A stretch of DNA of 42,480 nucleotides from JACPWY01 sp964603655 (GTDB taxonomy: Bacteria; Bdellovibrionota; FAC87; UBA2466), in the NCBI GenBank assembly GCA_964603655.1, contig CAZRVZ010000122.1, forward strand, positions 1 to 42,480. Reading direction: 5' to 3'. Below are positions 23,776 through 33,044 of this stretch, piece after piece. The notes beneath the pieces were generated by a model, which saw nothing but the letters and a program-made list of their open reading frames with translations, did no database searches and was not told where the DNA came from. The position numbers were made by a program, and so were the translations under genes. The stretch's first letter is position 1. Every line of letters begins with the position of its first letter.

Positions 23776-25134
23776 ATGAATGCCGTTCCAAGACCGCTTA
23801 AGGATACAGCTGAAAAACTTCGAATCCCGAAGGTGAAAACACTCGCACCCTCTCCCTCCTTTCCTGTCGTTGACTACGCTTCGCACCCCGCGTTTCATGA
23901 ACTCATTCGTCCTTGGGGCCGCGAAGACGATACGGCAAGTCACCTATTTGAGAAGCTGGATCGGGCATTGGAGAAGTTCCTGCAATGCGACGGGACCCAA
24001 ACATACACTGAATCTTTTTTTGATCGGGCTTTTAGAAAGGAGATCGATCCACTATTCGAAAAGTTATTTTCCCAGAGCCGGCGCCTTTTTTCTGGAGTTC
24101 TTCAATCGGTGGTGGATGGTGCGCTTCATGAAACCCGAGAGCGTTGTATTCTGGAAGCAAAGTACATCGCCACGGCGGATTATAAGCTGGAAGGGGATCC
24201 GTTACTCGAAACTTGTACCGGTGCTGTAACGCAGTCCATGAAACAAAATGGTTTTTCCGCTCATCTGATTCCTCCTGACGCTATTAACGAGCTTAGCCAA
24301 ATGACCCTTGAGTACCGGGAACCGATCAGGCGCTTGGCCGCGGCTTCTCCGAAGATGAGAGCAGACATGCCGATTCCAATGAAAGGTAAGTATTGGGAAG
24401 CCATAATGGAGATGATGCGTCAGACCGGGGTGCTGAGTGGTTCCTCACGTCATCTCGGCCATTCATTGGTCCCTATTTACTGCGCGATCAGCCTCAGCCA
24501 TTCAAAACAGAAATGGTGGATGTCCTGTTACGATGACTTGGGAATTCCCACATCGCCTCTGGCCTATCTTCACGTTGATGATGACTTCGATCTGACCAAG
24601 TTCATTATATATTTGGATGACGTGAAGGCGGAAAATGGCCCCTTCCAATGCATTCCGGGCAGTCATCGCTGGCCACGGCCGTCTTTAGTGCAGTACCGCT
24701 TTTTCAAATCGATCGATCAATCGTTTGCTCGCGCCAAACTCGATCCTGGAATTCGTTCCGACTATTACAGGTCTCGCTTTGTGACCGCTGAGAATCGAAA
24801 GTGGTTAGGCCGGTTACCCAGGCCGTTTCAGGGTACCAGCCATATGGGGGATGATATAATGGCTGGGTCGGAGCTTCACCGAGTGCTCGAGTCGCAAATA
24901 ATTACCATGCCATCGAGTGTCGCGAATTGTTTTGTGTTTGAGGGCGGAAGACTACTGCATCGTGGTGGCCTTTGTGAACAGGGCGAGCGCTGGTCGTTGC
25001 AGATGGCATTTTACCAACCCCAAACGGAAATTAGAAAGGCGAATCCTATCGCGAGTTTTGCCAGAATCTTCAGAAAAATCGTTGGTGAGTCCAACTACCA
25101 CTCGATAAGGCGCCGTATCATCGGTCGGTATTGA
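23776..25134 (+). CDS. Phytanoyl-CoA dioxygenase (PhyH)-family protein
   Basis: 452-aa Fe(II)/2-oxoglutarate-dependent dioxygenase-like protein. The metal triad is His266 and Asp268 in LHVDDD, and His395 in LLHRGG. FQCIPGSHRWPRPS is the PhyH-typical segment between them. About 200 residues precede the core, longer than most PhyH proteins. ATG at 23776 has GAGGTG 6 nt upstream; a start at 23746 lies in the tandem repeat and is rejected. A hydroxylase acting on a glycan, lipid or acyl substituent is likely. It lies just before wzm/wzt in the same direction. Confidence 0.8.
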   Translation: MNAVPRPLKDTAEKLRIPKVKTLAPSPSFPVVDYASHPAFHELIRPWGREDDTASHLFEKLDRALEKFLQCDGTQTYTESFFDRAFRKEIDPLFEKLFSQSRRLFSGVLQSVVDGALHETRERCILEAKYIATADYKLEGDPLLETCTGAVTQSMKQNGFSAHLIPPDAINELSQMTLEYREPIRRLAAASPKMRADMPIPMKGKYWEAIMEMMRQTGVLSGSSRHLGHSLVPIYCAISLSHSKQKWWMSCYDDLGIPTSPLAYLHVDDDFDLTKFIIYLDDVKAENGPFQCIPGSHRWPRPSLVQYRFFKSIDQSFARAKLDPGIRSDYYRSRFVTAENRKWLGRLPRPFQGTSHMGDDIMAGSELHRVLESQIITMPSSVANCFVFEGGRLLHRGGLCEQGERWSLQMAFYQPQTEIRKANPIASFARIFRKIVGESNYHSIRRRIIGRY

Positions 25135-25173
25135 TCCCGCAGCTTGGTTTAACGATTCGGATCTTAATTTCTT

Positions 25174-26109
25174 ATGCCAACTCGAACGCTTTCCACGGTC
25201 ACAGCGCCTACCGTAGAGACTTCCGCCATGCCTTTGACTTTGCAGTCGATTTCACCGACCGAGGCAGCCGGCGCGACGGAAAACCCGGCTCGGGAGTGTT
25301 TGATCATCGATGCGGCGGGCAGTGGGTCCGCATTCCACTGGCGCGAATATTGGCAATATAGAGAGCTCTTGGGATTTCTGGCGTTACGCGATATCAAGGC
25401 GCGATACAAGCAGTCGATTTTGGGAATTGCCTGGGCGGCAATACACCCTCTGATCAGCACGATTGTCTATACCGTCGTTTTAAGGCGTTTGGTTCAAATC
25501 CCCTCCGACGGCATTCGTTATCCTCTTTTCGCATTTTCTTCGCTCCTCATTTGGAATCTTTTTTCATCCATCCTGATGCGCAGTACGAATAGCGTTGTTT
25601 CCAACGGTCATCTCATTGCAAAGGTATTTTTTCCGCGGCTCCTGATACCCGTGTCCTCGGTTTTGGTTTGTGTCATCGATTATGTTTTTGCCTGCGTCGC
25701 CATGGCGGTGTTGTTTCCATTCTTCGGAGTCTTTCCCAGTATGGCGTCACTCGTTGCGGTACCCGTCATTACGATTTTGGTGGCGACCCAAGCGCTGGGA
25801 CTCAGTTTAATCTTGGCCCCTCTGAACGTTCGATTCCGCGATGTTTCCCATGTGTTACCCTTTTTGACCCAATTGTGGATGTTCGCGACGCCGGTATTGT
25901 ACCCGCTCAGTCAGATACCGGAAAATTGGCGTTGGGTTGTTTGGATAAATCCTATGATCGGCTACGTCGAGGCCTATCGCAGCGTGCTTTTCGGACTGCC
26001 ACTGGCGATGGCCCCGCTTGTGGCCAGTGTCAGCGTCAGTTTTGCAACTCTCGTTATTGGGGTCATGATTTTTAGACGGTTTGAATCGAACTTTTCGGAC
26101 ATTCTATAG
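25174..26109 (+). CDS. wzm: ABC-2 transporter permease, Wzm-like
   Basis: 311-aa polysaccharide-export permease with six predicted membrane segments. The N-terminal cytoplasmic region ends in WREYWQYRELLGFLALRDIKARYKQSILG, the signature just before the first helix of Wzm/TagG-type permeases, and FATPVLYPLSQIPENWRWVVWINPMIGYVEAYR marks the C-terminal half. With the following ATPase it moves a lipid-linked, fully polymerised glycan across the inner membrane. The first 50 residues are a low-complexity Thr/Ala-rich extension. A nearby ATG start further in is not obvious, so the start is uncertain. Confidence 0.9.
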   Translation: MPTRTLSTVTAPTVETSAMPLTLQSISPTEAAGATENPARECLIIDAAGSGSAFHWREYWQYRELLGFLALRDIKARYKQSILGIAWAAIHPLISTIVYTVVLRRLVQIPSDGIRYPLFAFSSLLIWNLFSSILMRSTNSVVSNGHLIAKVFFPRLLIPVSSVLVCVIDYVFACVAMAVLFPFFGVFPSMASLVAVPVITILVATQALGLSLILAPLNVRFRDVSHVLPFLTQLWMFATPVLYPLSQIPENWRWVVWINPMIGYVEAYRSVLFGLPLAMAPLVASVSVSFATLVIGVMIFRRFESNFSDIL

Positions 26110-26118
26110 GAGTTCTGC

Positions 26119-27321
26119 ATGGCTGCGGCTATTCGAATTCAAAATATTTCCAAGCGCTATTTCCTAAATGGTGGCCGAAGGCTTTTCTCAAAAAGCCCTG
26201 CAGATGCGTTCATGGCTCTGAGCGAAATTAGTTTCGATGTGCCGGTGGGGCAGACGGTGGGGATCATCGGTCGCAATGGCGCCGGCAAATCGACGCTCCT
26301 TAAAATATTGAGCCGCGTGACGCGGCCGACCGGTGGCAGGATTGAGGCGTATGGACGGATGGCAAGCCTTCTCGAGGTGGGTACGGGTTTTCATCCCGAG
26401 CTCTCGGGGCGAGAAAATGTATTTCTCAACGGGGCTATTCTGGGGATGAGGCGGGCTCAAATCCGAGCGCGTTTTGACGAAATTGTACAATTTGCCGGAG
26501 TTGAAAAATTCCTGGATACCCCGGTGAAACATTATTCCAGCGGAATGTATGTCCGCCTGGCATTTGCGGTAGCAGCGCACCTGGAACCGGATATTCTCGT
26601 TGTGGATGAGGTTTTGGCGGTGGGTGACTCGGCATTTCAAAAACGGTGCATTGGAAAAATGAAGAGTATTTCGCAGGGCGGTAGAACCGTGATATTCGTC
26701 AGCCACTCCTTGGCGGCCGTTCGAAAACTTTGCGAGCGGACGATACTTTTAGATGAGGGGCGCCTGGTGGCCGATGGCGCGACGATGGACACGTTAGCCG
26801 TCTATAACAAAAAGCTCATCGATGAGGAAATTACCATCGATACCCAGGCGGCTGAGCGATTGAGTTCGTGTTCCGGCCGGGTGCGGTTTACGAGTTTTCA
26901 CCTGCGAGGTGAAAGCGGTGAGGAGCGAACGGAATTTTGGAATCATGAGAAAATTAAGGTCTGGTTTTCCTACAAAGTTTGTTCGAAGGTTTCAGAACTG
27001 ATCTATTCCTTTGCGCTGCGCTCCGATACCACCGATGAGGTCGTCACCAACACTCGTTATATTCTATCTTCAGCGCCTCTGGAGGCCGGATTCTGCGGAT
27101 CGGTTTGTATCGAGATCCCCAAGAACTCGCTTTATGCCAGGGAGTACCACCCCTATCTTTGGCTGGGGGACGCCGATGGACACCCGTACGACCGAATCAC
27201 CTACAGCCAAGACTCCTGCCGGCCCATTTTGGTGCATAGCAATGATGAAGAGTTTTTGAGGCTCGAGGGGTACTTCCCATTGCCACTCACGATGACCCAC
27301 GAAACGATCCAGGGTTCTTAG
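26119..27321 (+). CDS. wzt: ABC transporter ATPase with carbohydrate-binding C-terminal domain, Wzt-like
   Basis: 400-aa ATPase. Walker A is GRNGAGKST (51-59), the signature is YSSGMYVRLAFA (139-150), Walker B is ILVVDEVLAVGD (159-170), and the switch histidine is His196 in FVSHS. Residues about 245-400 form a beta-rich Wzt_C-type domain that in O9a-like systems recognises the modified non-reducing end of the glycan before export. Its presence suggests that a terminal cap is made in this locus. GGAG lies 6 nt upstream of the ATG, 9 nt after wzm. The stop codon lies in a 17-bp tandem repeat. Confidence 0.92.
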   Translation: MAAAIRIQNISKRYFLNGGRRLFSKSPADAFMALSEISFDVPVGQTVGIIGRNGAGKSTLLKILSRVTRPTGGRIEAYGRMASLLEVGTGFHPELSGRENVFLNGAILGMRRAQIRARFDEIVQFAGVEKFLDTPVKHYSSGMYVRLAFAVAAHLEPDILVVDEVLAVGDSAFQKRCIGKMKSISQGGRTVIFVSHSLAAVRKLCERTILLDEGRLVADGATMDTLAVYNKKLIDEEITIDTQAAERLSSCSGRVRFTSFHLRGESGEERTEFWNHEKIKVWFSYKVCSKVSELIYSFALRSDTTDEVVTNTRYILSSAPLEAGFCGSVCIEIPKNSLYAREYHPYLWLGDADGHPYDRITYSQDSCRPILVHSNDEEFLRLEGYFPLPLTMTHETIQGS

Positions 27322-27350
27322 GGGGCCAGGGTCCTTAGGGGGCCAGGGTC
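27317..27350 (+). repeat. 17-bp tandem repeat at the Wzt stop codon
   Basis: CTTAGGGGGCCAGGGTC occurs at 27317-27333 and 27334-27350, with a partial CCAGGGTTCTTA copy just upstream inside the gene. The stop TAG is in copy 1. Confidence 0.85.
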
Positions 27351-27371
27351 CTTGGCGGGGAATCCCTCGGC

Positions 27372-28181
27372 TCAATAATCCTTAAGCACCGTGTTGTCGC
27401 GCTCCTCGTCATTGAGTGGTGGCCATGAGCCATAATGGAGTAGTCGCTTGAGCGGTTTGGAAAGAGTTTCCCCGAGCGCTGCCCCGAGCATCTCGGGATA
27501 TCGATAGTAGGGTTTCATGAACCAGGGGCCGTAGAAAGAAAAGAGGCCCCAGCGATCATTTTCGCAGGCTACGCCGCCCCGGTGCCAGAGTCCGCAATCA
27601 AAAATAACCACGCTGCCGGCATTTGCGCTGAGCTCGTCGTACTCATAGGGTGCTTCGCGTTCGGGACGGTTGCGAAAGAGGTGACTTTTAGGGACATATT
27701 TCATGCTGGCGTTCGCGTGGGAGAATTCGTTGAAAAGAGTGGCGACGATATAGCCAAATCCCCAATCGAGCCGCCTGCCCCCCAAATATCTGGAATCGGT
27801 GTGCCAGCTCTCCCCCAGCAGTTGGTCGCGTTCCGGTAATTGGTTTCTCGCGATGAGATCTCGAATGTCGGCACGCTCCCTCCGGTTGATTAAATTGGAG
27901 TTGATGAGAACGAATTCTTCGTCGAGCAACTGGCCGAGGATCTTTTCAATAAAATCCTGGTAGATCAAATTCAAAAAAAAAGCGTCATGTCGAAAGGGTG
28001 AAGTAATAAACTGACAATTCGCTCGCAGCGGCCTTTTTTCCTCCAAAAACTTTGCCAGAAGCAACTCGCTGTGACTTCGATAGGTCGAACACTCTTCGGG
28101 CGTAAGAATATTCGGAATTAGAGTAATTCCGACCTCCTTGAGTTCGGTAATGGCGCGATCAATATTGATTTCGGTCTTCAC
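27372..28181 (-). CDS. Phytanoyl-CoA dioxygenase (PhyH)-family protein
   Basis: 269-aa Fe(II)/2-oxoglutarate-type dioxygenase. His127 and Asp129 (SWHTDSRY) and His200 (LWHRGG) form the metal triad, with KYVPKSHLFRNR between. It is convergent with wzt, its stop 48 nt from the wzt stop. I prefer GTG at 28181, which follows AAGGAAGG by 11 nt; an ATG at 28265 would add 28 residues without family likeness. A role in hydroxylating a sugar or acyl group of the exported glycan is inferred. It shares only the fold, not close sequence, with the PhyH gene at 23.8 kb. Confidence 0.78.
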   Translation of the reverse strand: MKTEINIDRAITELKEVGITLIPNILTPEECSTYRSHSELLLAKFLEEKRPLRANCQFITSPFRHDAFFLNLIYQDFIEKILGQLLDEEFVLINSNLINRRERADIRDLIARNQLPERDQLLGESWHTDSRYLGGRRLDWGFGYIVATLFNEFSHANASMKYVPKSHLFRNRPEREAPYEYDELSANAGSVVIFDCGLWHRGGVACENDRWGLFSFYGPWFMKPYYRYPEMLGAALGETLSKPLKRLLHYGSWPPLNDEERDNTVLKDY

Positions 28182-28433
28182 GAGGGGGTTTTCCTTCCTT
28201 CTAAATATATCACGAAGGCACGCGCTCGGTAGCGGCCTGGAGCCGTTGAGCGTCGCCCGGTCCAACGCCCCGCTTCCTGCAGGAGAATACCGATATTAGG
28301 AAAAGCATTTTGAAGGTACAATGGATGTTATTGAGCACATTCCCATCGGTCGGTGCCGGTGTGAAGCGCACTGGGGATACGATCGCTTCAAAGAGGCGTC
28401 ACATACTCTGCTTGGGACACCTTGAGATATGCC

Positions 28434-29576
28434 GTGAAATTAATTGGAATGGTTGTTCTAGTGTCGGGCCTAGTCATTGCTACGGCTGAGGTGTTTTTTC
28501 GATTGGAGCCCAAATTAAGGCGCTCCACCGGAGTTGGGGTCGCCTCGGAATCGACTTTGTTGTCGGTACCGACTGAATTCGCACCGTACACCGATGGCTT
28601 TAATGTAAAAGGATGGCGTGCAAAAAATCTCAATACCAATGCTCACGGATTCAGAACGCTGCGCGAACTCGGTGACAAGGCTCCGACTGAGAAACGCATA
28701 TTTATCCTAGGTGGAAGCGCGGCAATTGGTTGGGGGGCGAGCCATGACGATACGACGTTCGCCATAAAGCTCGAAAAACAACTGACGGAGAACACCCCAG
28801 GAGTTGGAGTGTTTAACGCCGGCTGTGACGGCTTTAATTCGAATCAGGAATGGGTATTGATGGCGACGCAAATCATGGATCTCAAACCCGATTTGATTCT
28901 GCTATTTGATGGATACAATGATCTGCATTACTCAATGGGAGAAAACTGGACTCCCGAGTACAACATTTATAGTCCTCAGGTGCGGGATAAACTGAACTTT
29001 CATGCCTGGTACCTGCACTCGGCACTGCTTAAGTTCCTAAGCACTAGGACCGCGCGCTTACGGGCTCCTTCGACTAATTTGGCCCGCACGGGGGTGTTAC
29101 GAACCGACGCGGTCGATCGCTACGTCGCCAATGTTAAAAAAATCGCCTGGGCGAGCGATCGGGTGGGCGCAAAAACGTTGGTGGTATTGCAGCCCCATTT
29201 TTTGGTTTCCGGAAAGCCGCTGACCGAATCGGAAAAGCGGACATTGGATATTGGGCACGACTATAAAATGTTCACCAACTATGCAGAAGTGATTGGCCCG
29301 CTTTATTCCATGGCTCACGCCACGTTAGTGAATGCCGCGTCCACCGACGTGACATTTGCAAATGCCAATGACTGGTTTCGGGAGAGGCGCGAGAATCTCT
29401 TTCTTGATGAGGTTCACATGACTGACGAGGGGCACGCCCTGATTGCCGATCGGCTGAGCGCGGTGATTCGCAGAGAAAACCTTTTAGGGGATGATAGGGG
29501 TGGGCCGCGTCAGATCACGACGACACAGTTAAAAACTGGAAACCCACCTAATGACCCATCGGTGAAAATCGAGTGA
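28434..29576 (+). CDS. Membrane-anchored SGNH hydrolase
   Basis: 380-aa GDSL/SGNH esterase or acyltransferase-like protein with an N-terminal hydrophobic helix (VKLIGMVVLVSGLVIATAEVFF) that anchors it to the inner membrane facing out. Block I is ILGGSAAIGWG (Ser95), block III is LLFDGYNDLHYS, and block V is DEVHMTDEGH (Asp325, His328), so the catalytic set is complete. In glycan loci such proteins add or remove O-acetyl groups. The start could be TTG at 28422; GTG at 28434 has GAG 7 nt upstream and is slightly preferred. The divergent 250-bp region upstream contains no clear promoter. Confidence 0.8.
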   Translation: MKLIGMVVLVSGLVIATAEVFFRLEPKLRRSTGVGVASESTLLSVPTEFAPYTDGFNVKGWRAKNLNTNAHGFRTLRELGDKAPTEKRIFILGGSAAIGWGASHDDTTFAIKLEKQLTENTPGVGVFNAGCDGFNSNQEWVLMATQIMDLKPDLILLFDGYNDLHYSMGENWTPEYNIYSPQVRDKLNFHAWYLHSALLKFLSTRTARLRAPSTNLARTGVLRTDAVDRYVANVKKIAWASDRVGAKTLVVLQPHFLVSGKPLTESEKRTLDIGHDYKMFTNYAEVIGPLYSMAHATLVNAASTDVTFANANDWFRERRENLFLDEVHMTDEGHALIADRLSAVIRRENLLGDDRGGPRQITTTQLKTGNPPNDPSVKIE

Positions 29577-29677
29577 CGATTCGGCGCGCTACTCGCATTG
29601 CGTCAGATCGCATCGGTAAAATCGGTACGGTCTTCAGGCATTGCTTGTAATTGCCGAAAAGACTTATGGGGGAGCTT

Positions 29678-29710
29678 ATGCCTAAACACTCTGCTCTGCA
29701 TTCGGTATGA
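29678..29710 (+). CDS. Ten-codon leader ORF coupled to the FkbM gene
   Basis: A strong Shine-Dalgarno (GGGGGAG, 3 nt before ATG) precedes an ATG that encodes MPKHSALHSV and stops in ATGA, overlapping the FkbM start at 29707. The FkbM start itself has no visible Shine-Dalgarno sequence, so ribosomes finishing the leader may re-initiate there. It may be a translational coupler or a leader peptide. It could also be chance, since only one genome is seen. Confidence 0.4.
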   Translation: MPKHSALHSV

Positions 29711-30432
29711 AAATAAGAAAACTTCTTCAAAAAATCGCCGCGCACCTCGTCCCGTATTGTCCTCGTTGCAGGCGCGATCCTTACTCAAACGTAACCTATT
29801 CACAAGACGGCGAAGACTGTGTTCTCAGGAGCATATTTGGTCAGAAAAAGGGTGGGTTTTATGTGGATGTAGGCGCGCATCACCCGATGAGGTACTCAAA
29901 CACCTATCACTTTTACCGGCACGGGTGGACGGGAATCAATATCGATCCGATTCCAGGGACTAAAGAGTTGTTTGGAAAGTCCCGGCCCGCCGATATCACC
30001 CTCGAGTGTGGCGTGGGGGATGCAGCTGGGGGTGCACCGGGAGGCGTTGATTTCTATATGTTCGATGAACCTGCCTACAACTCATTTAATCCATCGACTG
30101 CAGAGTTCTGTGCCAGTCGTGGGTTTCCTAAACTTGTCGAGAAACGAAAAATACCGGTCTACACACTCGGTCAGATACTGGATAAGTATTTGCCGCCCGG
30201 AAAGCAGATCGATTTTCTGACGGTCGATGCCGAAAGCTGGGATTTCAAAGTGCTCGCCTCTAACAATTGGGAGCGTTATAAGCCACAAGTAGTTGTCGTT
30301 GAGGATGGCAAGGATGCTCAGAGCGCCCAAGTCTCACCCATCGGGGAGCTGCTCATGAAAAACGGTTATCTCCTGCTAGCAAAAACCGTAAATTCAGCGA
30401 TTCACATCCTGAGGTCTGACGAACACCTATAG
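29707..30432 (+). CDS. FkbM-family methyltransferase (second copy)
   Basis: 241-aa S-adenosylmethionine-dependent methyltransferase. YVDVGAHHPMRYSNTYHFY is motif I in the FkbM style, GINIDPIPG follows, and IDFLTVDAESWDFKVLASNNW is the FkbM DAE/D-G-x-E-type block. A zinc-like CPRC pair occurs near residues 18-21. It is shorter than and not closely similar to the copy at 22.6 kb. It is downstream of the SGNH hydrolase by 130 nt, in the same direction, and probably completes the decoration set. Confidence 0.8.
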   Translation: MKIRKLLQKIAAHLVPYCPRCRRDPYSNVTYSQDGEDCVLRSIFGQKKGGFYVDVGAHHPMRYSNTYHFYRHGWTGINIDPIPGTKELFGKSRPADITLECGVGDAAGGAPGGVDFYMFDEPAYNSFNPSTAEFCASRGFPKLVEKRKIPVYTLGQILDKYLPPGKQIDFLTVDAESWDFKVLASNNWERYKPQVVVVEDGKDAQSAQVSPIGELLMKNGYLLLAKTVNSAIHILRSDEHL

Positions 30433-30512
30433 TCTTCACCCGAATACATCCAGATCACAACGCAATCAGTCATTTTTCGTGATAAGATTAGCCAATGATT
30501 GCGAGGGATGTC

Positions 30513-31259
30513 ATGAAGTCTGTACTTTTTGTTTTAGGTTTTGCGTCGCTTTGTTTTGCCGAATACGAAGACGCCCCGGCCACTTCGCCGGAACCGGGAC
30601 CCAATCTTTCATCGAGCGCGCCATCCGACAAAGAGGCCGATGCACCTGTTTTACGGCCTAAGCAACTATCGCAGCCCGGATATTCCAAAGATATCGGCAA
30701 CTCAAAATACAGAGAAGGCAGCGAGAATACTCGAAAATATTTCGTGCCCGATCCGAGTCGGGTGGACGCGGGCGTGTTCCATGTCGCCTTTGCGGTAGGC
30801 GGGAATTTTTACGTTGAGCCAGAAGTGGCTTCTATCAGCGCCGCGCCAACCGGCAATTATTTCAAGGATTTTGGATTTCAGGGTGGCGTGTATTTTGACT
30901 ACGACTATTCGGAATTACCGGAAAATATCCCCTTAGCTCTGCGGGCAATGGTGGGTTACAAATACGTGCTGAGCAGTGTCCATGTTTTTACGTTCGATGG
31001 GATGGTCAGGCGGATGATTCGGATGTCGGAAAACGCGAGCTTTGGCTTCGGGATCGGCGGGAGTGCTGCCGTGTGGTATCGGCAGCAGTCGGATCGTCCG
31101 ATATTCGCCAATGAGGAGATGGTATTTCTTCCGAGCTTTATAGTTGGCGCGGGCTTTGATTTTAATCCCTTCATGGTCGACTTCAAGTGGCTCATCAACC
31201 GGTTTGGCCAGGACAGCACGATTACCGGACTTGAGTTCTATTTTGGTTTTCGGCTTTAA
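30513..31259 (+). CDS. Secreted beta-barrel-like outer membrane protein, unknown function
   Basis: 248-aa protein with a Sec signal peptide (MKSVLFVLGFASLCFA) and then a proline/serine-rich spacer up to about residue 60. The C-terminal 180 residues alternate hydrophobic and polar residues with many Gly, Phe and Tyr (VAFAVGGNFYVEP, GGVYFDYDYSE, FGFGIGGSAAVWY, GLEFYFGFRL), as in outer-membrane beta-barrels. I chose ATG at 30513, with GAGGG upstream; an ATG at 30495 is in frame. It lies 3 nt before a CHASE2 histidine kinase, so the two are probably co-translated. No named family was recognised. Confidence 0.65.
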   Translation: MKSVLFVLGFASLCFAEYEDAPATSPEPGPNLSSSAPSDKEADAPVLRPKQLSQPGYSKDIGNSKYREGSENTRKYFVPDPSRVDAGVFHVAFAVGGNFYVEPEVASISAAPTGNYFKDFGFQGGVYFDYDYSELPENIPLALRAMVGYKYVLSSVHVFTFDGMVRRMIRMSENASFGFGIGGSAAVWYRQQSDRPIFANEEMVFLPSFIVGAGFDFNPFMVDFKWLINRFGQDSTITGLEFYFGFRL

Positions 31260-31262
31260 TTC

Positions 31263-33044
31263 ATGTTTCGGGTGAATCTCATTCTGCGGCTGATCGCAAG
31301 CCTCACGCTGCTTTTTATCCCGCTCGCAAGCCTCGACAGTTGGATTTACGATCTCTTTTTCAGGATGCGAGTGCCGGTTTCGAGCCCCTCCGATGTGGTG
31401 ATGATCCGGGTGGACGACTCAGACCTTCTGGAGCACTTATCGGCTGTCGACCCCCGGTTTTCACCGGAGATGTTGCCATTTGATCCCAGCGGCTATTCCA
31501 TCTGGCACGACGATTTTTACCATCAGCTCATAGGCAAGTTAGAGGAGTCCGGACCGAGTCTCATCGTGTTTTCCACTTACTACGATTGGGTACAAATAGA
31601 TCGCCTGAATTACTCGAATCACTCTCACTCGAATAAGGTTTTATTTTCAGCGGCGGTGAATTCGGATAACAAGCTCATCCCTCCGCCGCGTGCCCTGACC
31701 TCCGGAACCAACTACGGTTTTAATAACCTGTTTCCGGACGGCGACAGCGTGATCCGAAAGACCCACCTGATTTATTCCAATGGGATGTCGCTCGCCCTTA
31801 AGGCCTACCAGGTTTTAAGGACCAGTCCCATTCAGCGCGATTTGGTGCAGCCGCTATTTATCGATTATCGGGGGCGTTCGGGGCATTACATCTCCTTTGA
31901 TGGAGTCGCCATCGCTGAGGGGCGCATCGATGCATCGGGAGTTCGGGGGAAGGTGGTCGTTGTAGGGCGCGAGGAGGGTAGGGCAAGTTTAGTGGGAACG
32001 CCCGTGGGGATGATGCCCAAGATGGAGGTGTTGGCCAATACGCTCGATACCTTTTTGCAGAATCGAGAAATTCGAATACTGCCCCAGTGGGTGAACTATG
32101 CGGCTTCCATCGTCTGTATCGGCATATCGGTTGGGGTCATTCTAACGCTTCCGCTCAATCTGTCTTGGTTGCTTCAGGCCGTTCTCGCGGGTGGAATGTT
32201 TTTGGTGGGGTTAGTGGCCTTTTCTGAATTTAAGATCTGGTTTGGACTTGGCAATCCGCTTGCCTGTATTTTGGGCACCCACCTCATGGTCATGGGATTT
32301 CGGCTGGGACAACAAGAGGAGAAGCAGTGGCACCTGACACAGGAGTCCCAGTACTTAAAGGACATGGATCAGTTCAAGAACAATTTCATTTCCCTGTTTA
32401 GCCATGACTTAAAGACGCCGATCGCAAAAATTAAGGCCATCACCGAGCGCCTGTTGGGTGAGCATCCAGACCTTCCCCCTAAGATTCGGGATTCTCTTAA
32501 GACTCTCGATAAAACGAATGCCGAACTGGCGAGATTCATTTCCGATATTTTGAAGGTAACGAAGATGGAGACCATGGCCTGGGAACCCAGTCGCGAGGTG
32601 GTGGATTTGAATCGAATGGTAGAGGATGCGGTCGGGCGATTGCGGTTCCTGGCGGATGAAAAACGCATCGCCATCGTGAAAGATCTGGAGCCGCTCTTTT
32701 CCATGGAGGGCGACGGCAAGCTCCTGCTAGAGGTTATAATCAATCTTCTGGAAAACGCCATTAAGTATAGCCCGCCCGATCGCAAAATCATCGTACGGAC
32801 CCGGGAAGAGGCCGGAGTGGTTCGAGTTAGCGTTATCGATGAGGGGCCGGGAATCGATCCTAATGAGATTCCACGCGTAACGGGAAAATTCTACCGCGGA
32901 AAAGAGGTCATCGATTCAACCAAAGGTTCAGGCCTTGGACTTTATCTCGCTAAATACTTTGTCGAACTCCACCACGGAAAACTTCAGATTGATAGCGGAC
33001 TTGGCGTTGGCACCAGCGCCAGCTTCACCCTGCCAATTCCTTAG
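31263..33044 (+). CDS. CHASE2-domain sensor histidine kinase
   Basis: 593-aa membrane sensor. One N-terminal helix leads into an extracytoplasmic CHASE2 domain (about 30-275, with DLFFRMRVP, VVMIRVDD, FIDYRGR and VVVVGREEG typical of it). Three helices (about 280-345) and a short linker follow. The kinase core starts with FSHDLKTPI (His381), has an N box LLENAIKYS, then DEGPGIDP and GSGLGLYLAK. No response regulator is visible nearby, so it is an orphan in this window. Its stop overlaps the convergent lipoprotein gene by 4 nt. Coupling to the outer-membrane protein upstream suggests an envelope or cell-surface signal. Confidence 0.88.
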   Translation: MFRVNLILRLIASLTLLFIPLASLDSWIYDLFFRMRVPVSSPSDVVMIRVDDSDLLEHLSAVDPRFSPEMLPFDPSGYSIWHDDFYHQLIGKLEESGPSLIVFSTYYDWVQIDRLNYSNHSHSNKVLFSAAVNSDNKLIPPPRALTSGTNYGFNNLFPDGDSVIRKTHLIYSNGMSLALKAYQVLRTSPIQRDLVQPLFIDYRGRSGHYISFDGVAIAEGRIDASGVRGKVVVVGREEGRASLVGTPVGMMPKMEVLANTLDTFLQNREIRILPQWVNYAASIVCIGISVGVILTLPLNLSWLLQAVLAGGMFLVGLVAFSEFKIWFGLGNPLACILGTHLMVMGFRLGQQEEKQWHLTQESQYLKDMDQFKNNFISLFSHDLKTPIAKIKAITERLLGEHPDLPPKIRDSLKTLDKTNAELARFISDILKVTKMETMAWEPSREVVDLNRMVEDAVGRLRFLADEKRIAIVKDLEPLFSMEGDGKLLLEVIINLLENAIKYSPPDRKIIVRTREEAGVVRVSVIDEGPGIDPNEIPRVTGKFYRGKEVIDSTKGSGLGLYLAKYFVELHHGKLQIDSGLGVGTSASFTLPIP

